DNA of 20,259 nt from Nitrospirota bacterium (GTDB lineage Bacteria > Nitrospirota > Thermodesulfovibrionia > Thermodesulfovibrionales > Magnetobacteriaceae): NCBI GenBank assembly GCA_015232165.1, contig JADGAE010000009.1, positions 1-20,259 on the forward strand, given 5' to 3'. Of this stretch, positions 1-6,207 are shown piece by piece. A program made the translations under genes and the position numbers. The first letter of the stretch is position 1, and each line of letters starts with the position of its first letter. A model generated the notes under the pieces. That model did no database searches. It was not told where the DNA came from and saw only the letters and a list, made by a program, of their open reading frames with translations.

Positions 1-488
1 AGATGAAGCCGGCATTTAAGAAGGATGGCTCCGTCACCGCCGGTAACGCCTCGGGCATCAACGACGGTGCGGCTGCCGTGCTGCTTATGAGCGCAGACAA
101 AGCCAAGGCGATGGGACTGGAGCCTTACGTCAAGATAAAGGGCTTCGCCACGGGTGCCATAGACCCTGCATATATGGGATTAGGTCCCATACCGGCAGTG
201 AGAAAGCTGTTAAAGCAAAACGGTCTGAGCGTCGGAGACATCGATTGCTGGGAGGTCAACGAGGCATTTGCCGCCCAGGCCCTTGCCTGCATAAAGGAGC
301 TGGGCCTTGCCTCCGACAAACCCAACGAATTGGGCAGCGGTATTTCGCTTGGACATCCGATTGGGTGCACCGGGGCCAGACAGGTCGTAACCGGTATGCG
401 TCAGATGAAACGCAAGGGCTACAAAAGAGGCATCGTAACCATGTGCATCGGCGGCGGCATGGGCTATGCCATGCTGATGGAACGGTAG
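1..488 (+). CDS. Thiolase (acetyl-CoA acetyltransferase), 3' part only
   Basis: C-terminal portion of a thiolase-family acetyl-CoA C-acyltransferase, which condenses two acyl-CoAs or cleaves a 3-ketoacyl-CoA. The reading frame is open at the left edge of the window, so the N-terminal half with the nucleophilic cysteine lies outside; the first in-frame ATG at position 3 is an internal Met, not a start. Three family blocks are visible: NEAFAAQ, the GHPIGCTGAR block with the catalytic histidine, and the C-terminal CIGGGMGYA block with the second catalytic cysteine, followed by the normal end of the fold. The stop is TAG at 486-488. It converges with pyrR across a 236-bp spacer containing a GC-rich repeat. 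The family call is very secure; biosynthetic versus degradative direction cannot be told from this half. Confidence 0.95.
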   Translation, partial: MKPAFKKDGSVTAGNASGINDGAAAVLLMSADKAKAMGLEPYVKIKGFATGAIDPAYMGLGPIPAVRKLLKQNGLSVGDIDCWEVNEAFAAQALACIKELGLASDKPNELGSGISLGHPIGCTGARQVVTGMRQMKRKGYKRGIVTMCIGGGMGYAMLMER

Positions 489-519
489 CAGGAGCAAGAA
501 GACGGCAAAAAAGAATAGG

Positions 520-612
520 AGAAAGGAGGGAGGCGACTCTGCCCCCTCCCTCAGCTCCACCCGCAAAGGGGAGGGGCGAGCCGCCCCGGGCACGAAGAAG
601 TCCCCTTGACCT
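520..612. repeat. GC-rich intergenic hairpin repeat, copy A1
   Basis: Lies between the convergent thiolase and pyrR genes. It shares long blocks with 16873-17006: CCCTCCCTCAG, then a CACCC-CAAAGGGG-type block, then CCGCCCCGGGCAC, an AAGAAG and CCCCTTGACC. Its first part folds into a strong stem (525-534 with 541-549, six-base loop, one bulged A). Read on the minus strand this stem is followed by a T-rich stretch (TTTCTCC, then TTCTTTTTT), so it could terminate pyrR transcription, although it lies about 175 nt past the pyrR stop. The rest of the 489-724 spacer shows nothing convincing beyond a short GCTAT/ATAGC stem near 659-670. Confidence 0.7.
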
Positions 613-724
613 CAATCAAAGTGTTGCGCATTTTGTATTTAACCAAAACCGAATCTGCTATCAATAGCGGTTGAGGTGGTTTTTCCCCATGCAATTGCCC
701 CTATGTGGTTGTTTATAATTTCTG

Positions 725-1258
725 TTAGGTACGTTGGATGTAGACCTTGTCTTCCTGGTCGCGTCCTTCAAGGAGCACCTTTATGTTTTCGGTCTTTGAG
801 GTTGGTACGTTTTTCCCGACGTAGTCCGGCCTGATGGGTAACTCTCTGTGTCCTCTGTCGATCAGTACGACCAGTTGAATCTGTGCGGGTCTGCCAAAGT
901 CCATCAAGGCATCCATTGCCGCCCTTACCGTGCGTCCGGTGTAGATAACATCGTCAACGAGGATTATAGTCTTGCCGTTGATGTCAAAGGGCATGTGAGT
1001 CTCTCTCACCACCGGCTGGGTCTTTCTGATACCTAGGTCATCCCTGTAAAACGATATATCCAGAGAAGCCGACGGCAATACATCCACCTTTTCGATGGTG
1101 CGTATCTTTTCTGCAATACGGTCGGCAAGCTGGACGCCGCCCTGTTGGACGCCAACAATACACAGCCCCTTACATCCCCTGTTCCTCTCAATAATCTCAT
1201 GAGCTATCCTGGAGATAATACGGCTTATGTCTTTGCTGTTAAGGAGCTCCTTATTCAT
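725..1258 (-). CDS. pyrR: PyrR: pyr operon regulator / uracil phosphoribosyltransferase
   Basis: Phosphoribosyltransferase-fold protein of the PyrR family. Known members bind UMP and pyr mRNA to attenuate pyrimidine genes, and many also convert uracil plus PRPP to UMP. The PRPP-binding loop ILVDDVIYTGRTVRA sits at about residues 99-113. PyrR hallmarks SRIAHEIIERN, DISFYRDDL, GRPAQIQLVVLIDRGHRELPIR and YVGKNVPTSK are all present. The length, 177 aa, is normal. I chose ATG at 1258 because it matches the usual PyrR N-terminus and because a promoter (-10 at 1273-1278) sits almost on top of the alternative GTG at 1270. The loop that in most PyrR proteins reads TRG is QGG here (residues about 39-41). 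No pyrimidine biosynthesis gene is adjacent, so any regulatory role would act at a distance. Confidence 0.93.
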   Translation of the reverse strand: MNKELLNSKDISRIISRIAHEIIERNRGCKGLCIVGVQQGGVQLADRIAEKIRTIEKVDVLPSASLDISFYRDDLGIRKTQPVVRETHMPFDINGKTIILVDDVIYTGRTVRAAMDALMDFGRPAQIQLVVLIDRGHRELPIRPDYVGKNVPTSKTENIKVLLEGRDQEDKVYIQRT

Positions 1259-1272
1259 CGCTGCCACCACTT

Positions 1273-1302
1273 ACAATAGCATGTCAGACGGATATTTGAC
1301 AA
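1273..1302 (-). promoter_or_regulatory. Sigma-70-type promoter of pyrR
   Basis: Reading the minus strand, TTGTCA (1297-1302) is followed by an 18-bp spacer and TATTGT (1273-1278). The predicted transcription start is near 1266, leaving only about eight leader bases before ATG 1258. With so short a leader there is no room for a PyrR-type attenuator ahead of this gene. The same TTGTCA-N18 arrangement occurs before ispA. Confidence 0.55.
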
Positions 1303-1351
1303 GCCGGCATTTTTTTTTGCACCCCGTGAGGCGGCACGGTTTTGGGGAATC

Positions 1352-1360
1352 TGCTATAAT
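1352..1360 (+). promoter_or_regulatory. Extended -10 promoter of the AEC permease gene
   Basis: TGC immediately followed by a perfect TATAAT (1355-1360) makes an extended -10 element. No good -35 hexamer lies 16-18 bp upstream, which is typical of extended -10 promoters. The predicted start near 1367 gives a leader of about 23 nt to ATG 1390. The position between the divergent pyrR and permease genes fits. Confidence 0.5.
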
Positions 1361-1389
1361 TAACGGGAAATGCCTGAGAGCTTAAAGAT

Positions 1390-2313
1390 ATGCGTGATAC
1401 GTTTTTATCGCTTGGACTGATTGTCTTGACAGGGATTGTATTCAGACGTTTGAGGGTTGGCGGACTGGATGCCACTGACATCCGTCAGGCCATAAACACG
1501 TGCGTGTTGAATCTGTTTGCACCCGCCTTGTGTCTTAGTATTTTCTACAATTCTAGGCTGGATTTTGAGGCCGTGCTCGTGCCAATCGTTTCCAGCGTGA
1601 CGATCCTGATTACTCTGGCTGTGTCGTTTTTAGTGTACTGGTTGTTGGACAGGCATTTCAATATAACCCCCTCGGAAAGGGGCGTACTTATAATAGGTTC
1701 GGCATTTGGCAATACGACGTTTTTGGGGCTGCCCGTTATTTCCGAGACCTTTGGTAAGGGGGCGGCAAAGTATGCGCTGTACTACGACATGTTTTCTACA
1801 ACACCGTTGTTGTGGCTTGTGGCAGCCCAGATAGCCTCCATACACGGCACTGGCAAAGGCGTGAGCCTTGCGCAATCCGTAAAGACAATTGTATTGCTGC
1901 CACCCTTATGGGGGATTGCCTGCGGCGCTGTCCTGAAGGCTGCCAACGTGACCCTGCCGGCATTTGTCTTAAAATCTGTGACGATGCTGGGAGACCTTGT
2001 TGTGCCGCTGATGATCTTTAGCATTGGGTTGGCCATAACGCTGCCAAAGATAAAGCACGCATGGGCAATTGTACCTGCCGCCGTGATAAAGCTTGCCGCG
2101 GGACCGGTGATTGCATTTAAGCTGGCTCAAGGCATTGGCCTTAATGGTGTGGCCATGGACTCGTGCATCGTCGAGGCAGGCATGCCCACAATGGTTGTAT
2201 CCCTGCTGATAGCGGCCAGGTACAACCTTGACGTTACACTCTGTGCGTTTTTAATCGTTGCAACCACGGCTATCTCATTCACCACTCTACCGTTTGTCAT
2301 CTCCCTGCTTTAA
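1390..2313 (+). CDS. AEC-family (auxin efflux carrier type) membrane permease
   Basis: Integral membrane protein of 307 aa, the usual size for the AEC/bile-arsenite-riboflavin transporter superfamily. It is made almost entirely of hydrophobic segments, about ten, in two halves joined by a short polar loop around residues 155-165. Family-like features are the N-terminal GLIVLTG helix followed by VLNLFAPALCLSIF (N and P in the first repeat), the FGNTTFLGLPVI motif near residues 110-122, and in the second half LVVPLMIFSIGLAI and EAGMPTMVVSLLIA, which mirror the first-half motifs. Bacterial members are mostly uncharacterised or move small carboxylates such as malate; the substrate here cannot be inferred. 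The SD is weak. It is transcribed alone, divergent from pyrR, with a repeat element downstream. Confidence 0.87.
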   Translation: MRDTFLSLGLIVLTGIVFRRLRVGGLDATDIRQAINTCVLNLFAPALCLSIFYNSRLDFEAVLVPIVSSVTILITLAVSFLVYWLLDRHFNITPSERGVLIIGSAFGNTTFLGLPVISETFGKGAAKYALYYDMFSTTPLLWLVAAQIASIHGTGKGVSLAQSVKTIVLLPPLWGIACGAVLKAANVTLPAFVLKSVTMLGDLVVPLMIFSIGLAITLPKIKHAWAIVPAAVIKLAAGPVIAFKLAQGIGLNGVAMDSCIVEAGMPTMVVSLLIAARYNLDVTLCAFLIVATTAISFTTLPFVISLL

Positions 2314-2409
2314 AACAAAACCGGCAACACTACCGTGAAAAAGTATGGTAAAAAACAGAGAAACCCAATACCCGTGGAAAATTTATCCATCCTATGCAAT
2401 GGTGAAAGG

Positions 2410-2575
2410 GGTGCATAAATTTTTGGTGGATAACAAGTGGTAATAAAAGTGCATATAAAGGGGTCAAGGGGGCCGGCCCCCTTGCAGGGGGTTCTGAAGG
2501 GGGCGCGGTAACGTCGCTGTGCGAGCGGAGTCGCCCCTTTCTTTCCCAAAGGCACCCACCACTTTCTTATGCACC
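2410..2575. repeat. GC-rich hairpin repeat with terminal inverted repeats, copy B1
   Basis: A 166-bp element bounded by imperfect 20-bp inverted ends (2410-2429 and 2556-2575, 15 of 20 matching, starting GGTGCATAA). Inside is a perfect 20-bp palindrome CAAGGGGGCCGGCCCCCTTG (2465-2484), then a second stem built from GAAGGGGGCG and CGCCCCTTTC (about 2496-2544). The interval 2489-2521 is identical over 33 bases to the reverse complement of 20227-20259, and similarity continues to the right terminal repeat. The opening GGGGTCAAGGGGGC block is shared with the A copies. It fills most of the 303-bp gap between the permease and the pentapeptide gene; 2314-2409 shows no other feature. Confidence 0.8.
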
Positions 2576-2579
2576 CACT

Positions 2580-2609
2580 TTGACTATCATCTTGGATATA
2601 TGTTATAAC
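2580..2609 (+). promoter_or_regulatory. Promoter of the pentapeptide-repeat gene, leaderless arrangement
   Basis: TTGACT (2580-2585), an 18-bp spacer and TATAAC (2604-2609, preceded by TGT) form a good sigma-70-type promoter. Transcription should begin at about 2616-2617, which is the A of the ATG, so the mRNA would have essentially no leader. This agrees with the absence of any SD before ATG 2617. The promoter starts five bases beyond the end of repeat B1. Confidence 0.6.
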
Positions 2610-2616
2610 AAATGGC

Positions 2617-3693
2617 ATGACAAAGGAGGAGACATGGAGAGCCTTGTTGGAGATGGGTGTGGTAACCGGTCAAATGCCGTTAAAGCGGTGGGACCTCGGT
2701 GGGGCAAAGCTTATCGGTAGAAACCTCCAGAAGGCTTACCTGAGAAACGTCAACATGCACAAGGCTGACCTGCGTGGTGCCGACTTTTATAAGGCAGACA
2801 TGCGCGGAGCAGACCTCAGTTATGCCCTAATGTCGCGAGTCAACGTCAACAGGGCAGACCTCTACGGGACAAACCTCCAGAGGACTGACCTCAAGACCGC
2901 ATTCTTAATAGAGACTGACCTCTCTACGGCCATCCTAACGGAGGCGGAGCTGGTATCTGCAATCTTGCATGGGGCATACCTCAACGGTGCCAACCTCTCC
3001 GGTGCCAACCTCTCAAACGCCACCTTGTACAACGCCTCTCTAAGGTCTTGTCTGCTGAGGGAATCTGCCCTGATCAACACCAACCTTATATCGGCAGACC
3101 TTACGGGAGCGGATTTCACCGGTGCACTGTTGTACAACGTCGCAACGGCAGGGTGGAATTTGAAGGATGCACGTGCAGACTATATCTACCGAAGCAGCGA
3201 GTTGTATAACCCCGCGGAGAGGGACAAGCACAAGATATCGTTTTCTCCGGGGCAATTTGAACGCATGTATGGCAGTTCTGCGGCAATAGATATAACGATA
3301 GAGTCTCGGTTGTTGTTTGATGACCTGTTGAGTTTTGAGGCTTTGGTGCGTCACATCAACAAAAATCACGAGGGCCTGAATCTGAGTATCTCCGATGTTA
3401 GTATAAGCGGGCAATTAGCCTCGATACGTGTGAACATCCCCAGAGACGAACTGTTAAACACGGCAGCGATGCAGCTTGCGGCCAGTCTGCAGATCGCCGC
3501 TAAGGGCAGCGCCTCTTCAGAGCGCTTCATATCCGCCCTAGAGGCTGAATATTCCATGTACAAGATCATTCACCTCAGTGAAGGCTTCAAGATGCATCTC
3601 ACTCGCGTCTCAATGAATCTTATAAAGCAGGACGGCTCGGTGCGCTCCGCCTGCAGCGAAATTGCAGGCTCCTGCATGGAGATATCACCGTAA
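2617..3693 (+). CDS. Pentapeptide-repeat protein with a C-terminal domain of unknown function
   Basis: A 358-aa protein without signal peptide or membrane segment, probably cytosolic. Residues about 28-172 are an almost unbroken run of A(D/N/Y)LxG-type pentapeptides with A and L (or F, M) every five residues, predicted to form a right-handed quadrilateral beta-helix. The DNA follows with a 15-bp rhythm. Residues about 205-358 form a separate mixed alpha/beta domain that I do not recognise (segments beginning FSPGQFERMYG, LLSFEALVRHINKNHEG and EGFKMHLTRVSMNL). Pentapeptide proteins range from gyrase-protecting DNA mimics to scaffolds; nothing here selects one. Start ATG 2617 has no SD, but the N-terminus TKEETWRALLEMGVVTG is a plausible cap and the promoter predicts a leaderless message. 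An AAAGGAGG sits inside codons 2-4, in front of an out-of-frame ATG at 2634. Confidence 0.85.
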   Translation: MTKEETWRALLEMGVVTGQMPLKRWDLGGAKLIGRNLQKAYLRNVNMHKADLRGADFYKADMRGADLSYALMSRVNVNRADLYGTNLQRTDLKTAFLIETDLSTAILTEAELVSAILHGAYLNGANLSGANLSNATLYNASLRSCLLRESALINTNLISADLTGADFTGALLYNVATAGWNLKDARADYIYRSSELYNPAERDKHKISFSPGQFERMYGSSAAIDITIESRLLFDDLLSFEALVRHINKNHEGLNLSISDVSISGQLASIRVNIPRDELLNTAAMQLAASLQIAAKGSASSERFISALEAEYSMYKIIHLSEGFKMHLTRVSMNLIKQDGSVRSACSEIAGSCMEISP

Positions 3694-3780
3694 ACCGCAA
3701 AGAATAATAGAGACTTTAGACCGGAGTTTCCAACGGGCGGTGAAAATGGTATACATTTACTGATTATAGGGGGAATAAAT

Positions 3781-3998
3781 ACGTATCCTCTTTATATTTC
3801 ATGGTAACTATACTTTTATGCATCCTGGATTCCTGGTCAAGCCAGGAATGACCCCTGTTCGAGCCAGGGGCAGGCACAATTGGAAAACGGCTGTAACTGT
3901 CATTCCTGCGAAACATGTCCCTGGCTTGAACAGGGAGCAGGAATCCATGCCTTTTAATCGTGAAATAAAAATTACCCTGCTTTTTAAAGAGAATCTCC
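3781..3998. mobile_element. MITE-like foldback element, copy C1 (long form)
   Basis: About 218 bp between the pentapeptide gene and the small secreted protein gene. The left end (GTATCCTCTTTATATTTCAT, then GGTAA) is the same as that of 5501-5630, and the right end (TTACC-TGCTTTTTAAAGAG) is its degenerate inverted partner. The interior nests several inverted pairs: GGATTCCTG with CAGGAATCC, TCAAGCCAGG with CCTGGCTTGA, GGAATGAC with GTCATTCC, and CCCCTG with CAGGGG. The whole element can therefore fold back on itself. It has roughly 88 bp of extra palindromic sequence compared with the second copy. No transposase is encoded. The rest of the 3694-4096 gap shows no gene. Confidence 0.75.
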
Positions 3999-4096
3999 TG
4001 ATAGTTGGTTTTTTTCGTTTCTCGTAGCAACAATGTTTAATGAGCTGTTGTATAATTTTATCAAAGCACTCATTTGGCGGTATATATTACTTGTTT

Positions 4097-4408
4097 TTAA
4101 CGGTATCTGTACCCGAGGGTGTTAAGTCTTTGTTCAAGTTTATCTAGGGCGGCATTTAGTTTATGAACCTTACGTGGAGTCAGTCGCCCGGATGCTACTG
4201 ACATTGCCTTTGCGTCCCTGATCTTGCCGAGTGCGATATTGAGGTTTGATGCCCGTTTGGGCGTTAATTGTCCGTTGCTTATTTTATCGTCTATGACCCT
4301 CTGGATGGCTTTGATCCGCGCATCAAGCACAATACCCGGCTGATTAAAGGCATCGGCTACCACCGTGGTTGACAACAAGCTTACCACTATTACTACTACA
4401 GTCCTCAT
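4097..4408 (-). CDS. Small secreted helical-repeat protein of unknown function
   Basis: Predicted 103-aa exported protein. Start ATG 4408 is supported by AGGAG nine bases upstream. It places a classical signal peptide at the very N-terminus: MRT, a hydrophobic core VVVIVVSLLSTTVV, and a likely cleavage after ADA. A longer frame from 4459 would bury the signal and is rejected. The mature part, about 80 aa, is two diverged copies of one unit: (S)NGQLTPKRASNLNIALGKI and (A)SGRLTPRKVHKLNAALDKL, each a G-x-LTP turn followed by a charged amphipathic helix. There is no cysteine, so no disulfide or haem site. It lies 64 nt downstream of ilvE on the same strand and may be cotranscribed. I do not recognise the family; a periplasmic helical adaptor or stress protein is possible but unsupported. 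Confidence 0.75.
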   Translation of the reverse strand: MRTVVVIVVSLLSTTVVADAFNQPGIVLDARIKAIQRVIDDKISNGQLTPKRASNLNIALGKIRDAKAMSVASGRLTPRKVHKLNAALDKLEQRLNTLGYRYR

Positions 4409-4472
4409 AATCCATATCTCCTGCAAATCCTTTAACCGTGTAATCCCAAGTTCAGACAAGCCTTATGTTTAC

Positions 4473-5387
4473 TTAGATATACGTAAGCCAGGAACCGTAC
4501 TTGTCGACCAGACCGTGTACGGAGTCAAAGAATATCTCCTGTATACGCTTTGTGACACGCCCGGGTTTTCCAGAGCCTATTGCGCGACTGTCCAGCTCTC
4601 TGATCGGTGTTACCTCTGCGGCAGTGCCCGTAAAAAATGCCTCGTCGGAGATGTATAGCTCATCCCTCGTAAAACGCTCTTCCCGCAGGGGGATTTTCTC
4701 ATCGATGGCGATCCTCATCACACTGTCTCTTGTTATTCCCTCAAGTATGGACGTAAGCGGAGTCGTCTTTATGACACCGTTTCTCACAATAAAGATGTTT
4801 TCGCCGGCACCTTCAGAGACATATCCTTCGGTGTCAAGCAACAATGCCTCGTCAAATCCCATGCCGATGGCCTCTCTCTTTGCCAATTGAGAATTGACAT
4901 AATAGCCACTGATCTTACCACGAGACATGTTCGAGTTTACGTGGTTTCTGATAAAGGAAGACGTCTTTACCCTTATGCCATTTTTAACGCCATCTTCCCC
5001 GAGATACGACCCCCACGCCCATGCCGATATTGACACGTTTATAGGGTTTCCCTTGGAATAGATACCCATCGCCCCGTAACCTATATACACAAACGGCCTG
5101 ATGTAACACTCCTGAAGCCCGTTGACCCTTACGCAATCCACAATGGCCGATTCAATCTCATCCTTTGAATACGGCATCTCCAACTGGAATATGTAGGCTG
5201 AGTCAAAGAGTCTGCGCACATGCTCCTTCAATCTGAAGATAGCGGGTCCCTTGGGCGTTTTGTAACATCGGATACCCTCAAAGACACCCAACCCGTAGTG
5301 CAGCGTATGCGTGAGCACATGCACCGTCGCATCGTCCCAGTTAACGAGTTTGCCATCCATCCATATCTTTTCAGTCTTCTCTACCAT
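4473..5387 (-). CDS. ilvE: Branched-chain amino acid aminotransferase
   Basis: PLP fold-type IV aminotransferase of 304 aa, normal length for IlvE. It transfers the amino group between glutamate and the 2-keto acids of leucine, isoleucine and valine in the cytosol. Visible landmarks are HTLHYGLGVFEGIRCY (about 27-42), YIRPFVYIGYGAMG (95-108), the PLP lysine in RGKISGYYVNS (K158), DEALLLDTEGYVSEGAGENIF (179-199, with the E of SEGAGEN holding the cofactor) and FFTGTAAEVTPIRELD near the C-terminus. D-amino acid transaminase and aminodeoxychorismate lyase share the fold, but the N-terminal block, length and FFTGTAAEVTPI fit IlvE best. The ATG at 5387 has no clear SD; the -10 box of its promoter lies only six bases upstream, so a leaderless mRNA is likely. 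Confidence 0.95.
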   Translation of the reverse strand: MVEKTEKIWMDGKLVNWDDATVHVLTHTLHYGLGVFEGIRCYKTPKGPAIFRLKEHVRRLFDSAYIFQLEMPYSKDEIESAIVDCVRVNGLQECYIRPFVYIGYGAMGIYSKGNPINVSISAWAWGSYLGEDGVKNGIRVKTSSFIRNHVNSNMSRGKISGYYVNSQLAKREAIGMGFDEALLLDTEGYVSEGAGENIFIVRNGVIKTTPLTSILEGITRDSVMRIAIDEKIPLREERFTRDELYISDEAFFTGTAAEVTPIRELDSRAIGSGKPGRVTKRIQEIFFDSVHGLVDKYGSWLTYI

Positions 5388-5393
5388 TGAAAT

Positions 5394-5423
5394 ACTCTAC
5401 ACCATTACCGGTTGCAATGTCAA
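5394..5423 (-). promoter_or_regulatory. Promoter of ilvE, leaderless arrangement
   Basis: On the minus strand, a perfect TTGACA (5418-5423), an 18-bp spacer and TAGAGT (5394-5399) are followed by six bases and then the ilvE ATG. A start seven bases past the -10 box would be the A of ATG. The -10 matches TATAAT at four of six positions, so the -35 carries much of the case. Confidence 0.55.
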
Positions 5424-5500
5424 TAGTTTTTTTATTTCAGACAGGGCTATCGCATTTAACGAAAACTGTCTGAACCACGCCTGCGACCGTAGGGAGCAAA

Positions 5501-5630
5501 TTGTATCCTCTTTATATTTCATGGTAACTATGCGTTTACGCATTCTGGATTCCTGTTTACACAGGGAGCGGGAATCCATGCCTTTAAAACATGAGAAGGA
5601 AATTTACCATGCTTTTTAAAGAGGATACAA
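5501..5630. mobile_element. MITE-like element, copy C2 (short form, intact ends)
   Basis: A 130-bp element with 27-bp terminal inverted repeats (5501-5527 and 5604-5630) matching at 23 of 27 positions: TTGTATCCTCTTTA at the tip, a five-base variable patch, then CATGGTAA. The centre holds GGATTCC and GGAATCC around a short loop. It is flanked by AAA on both sides, too short and low in complexity to be called a target duplication. It sits in the 279-bp gap between the GNAT gene's end and the ilvE promoter, without disrupting a gene. Short reading frames across it are not genes. Confidence 0.82.
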
Positions 5631-5666
5631 AAAATGTGTTTCACGGCAAATGCAACGAGCCAACTC

Positions 5667-6194
5667 TTAGGGTGAACGTTCCTCGTTTAACGTAGTCATC
5701 ATGATGACCTTGTCGTCGCCGTTGGCATAGTAGTTGGGTACGCGGGCGACTTCTACGTATCCACGCTTGCCGTAAAACCCCCTCGCCGGAAGATACTGCA
5801 CCTTCGACGACGTCTCCACAAAGATGTACCTGCCCCCAAGGGTGACAATATGCCCCTCTGCCTCCCGCAGCAACTTTGTAGCGATGTCCCTGTTGTAAAA
5901 TAGCGGATCGGTGGCTATCCAGTAAAGATCAAACCCCGCCTCGGTCATGCTGATCGCCCCGTAACAGATGTAACCCACGGTAGTGGCATCGACATCGGCG
6001 AAGATGAACAGATACTCGCTCTCTGACCCCAATGCCAGTGCGTCGATGACAAGTTCCTCGGCCACGTCTATCTCGCGCGGATGAAAGACCCCTGTGGCGC
6101 CGAGTATTCGCCGGACGCCCTCACGGTCGCTATCTCTGACCTCCCGCCTCAATACCAAGGGCACCTCTGCCGGCTGCACACAACCCTGAGTCAT
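5667..6194 (-). CDS. GNAT-family N-acetyltransferase, partner of the ATP-grasp enzyme
   Basis: Acetyl-CoA-dependent N-acetyltransferase of about 175 aa with a full GNAT fold. It begins with LRREVRDSDREGVRRIL (strand 1/helix 1), followed by EYLFIFADVDATTVGYICYG (strands 2-3), then FDLYWIATDPLFYNRDIATKLLREAE (strand 4 and a degenerate pyrophosphate loop where the usual R/Q-x-x-G-x-G/A reads YNRDIA), and GRYIFVETSSKVQYLPARGFYGKRGYVEVARV (strands 5-6, with the characteristic ARGFYGKRGY turn). I chose ATG 6194, 13 nt after the ATP-grasp stop. A TTG at 6230 would overlap that gene by 23 nt and add 12 residues. Tight spacing implies translational coupling and a shared small-molecule pathway. The acceptor substrate is unknown. 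Confidence 0.85.
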   Translation of the reverse strand: MTQGCVQPAEVPLVLRREVRDSDREGVRRILGATGVFHPREIDVAEELVIDALALGSESEYLFIFADVDATTVGYICYGAISMTEAGFDLYWIATDPLFYNRDIATKLLREAEGHIVTLGGRYIFVETSSKVQYLPARGFYGKRGYVEVARVPNYYANGDDKVIMMTTLNEERSP

Positions 6195-6207
6195 CGACCT
6201 GCTAGCT

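Noticed and set aside
3764..4033. Reading frames on both strands across the C1 element
   Set aside because: They run through the foldback repeat, share peptides with frames in the second copy only because the DNA is repeated, and have no SD or protein-like conservation.
4409..4459. Extended N-terminus of the small secreted protein from 4459
   Set aside because: It would put 17 residues before the signal peptide, while ATG 4408 has a good SD and gives a standard signal sequence.
5311..5619. Plus-strand frame over the ilvE start and the C2 element
   Set aside because: Antisense to ilvE and its promoter, then repeat DNA; no start signal.
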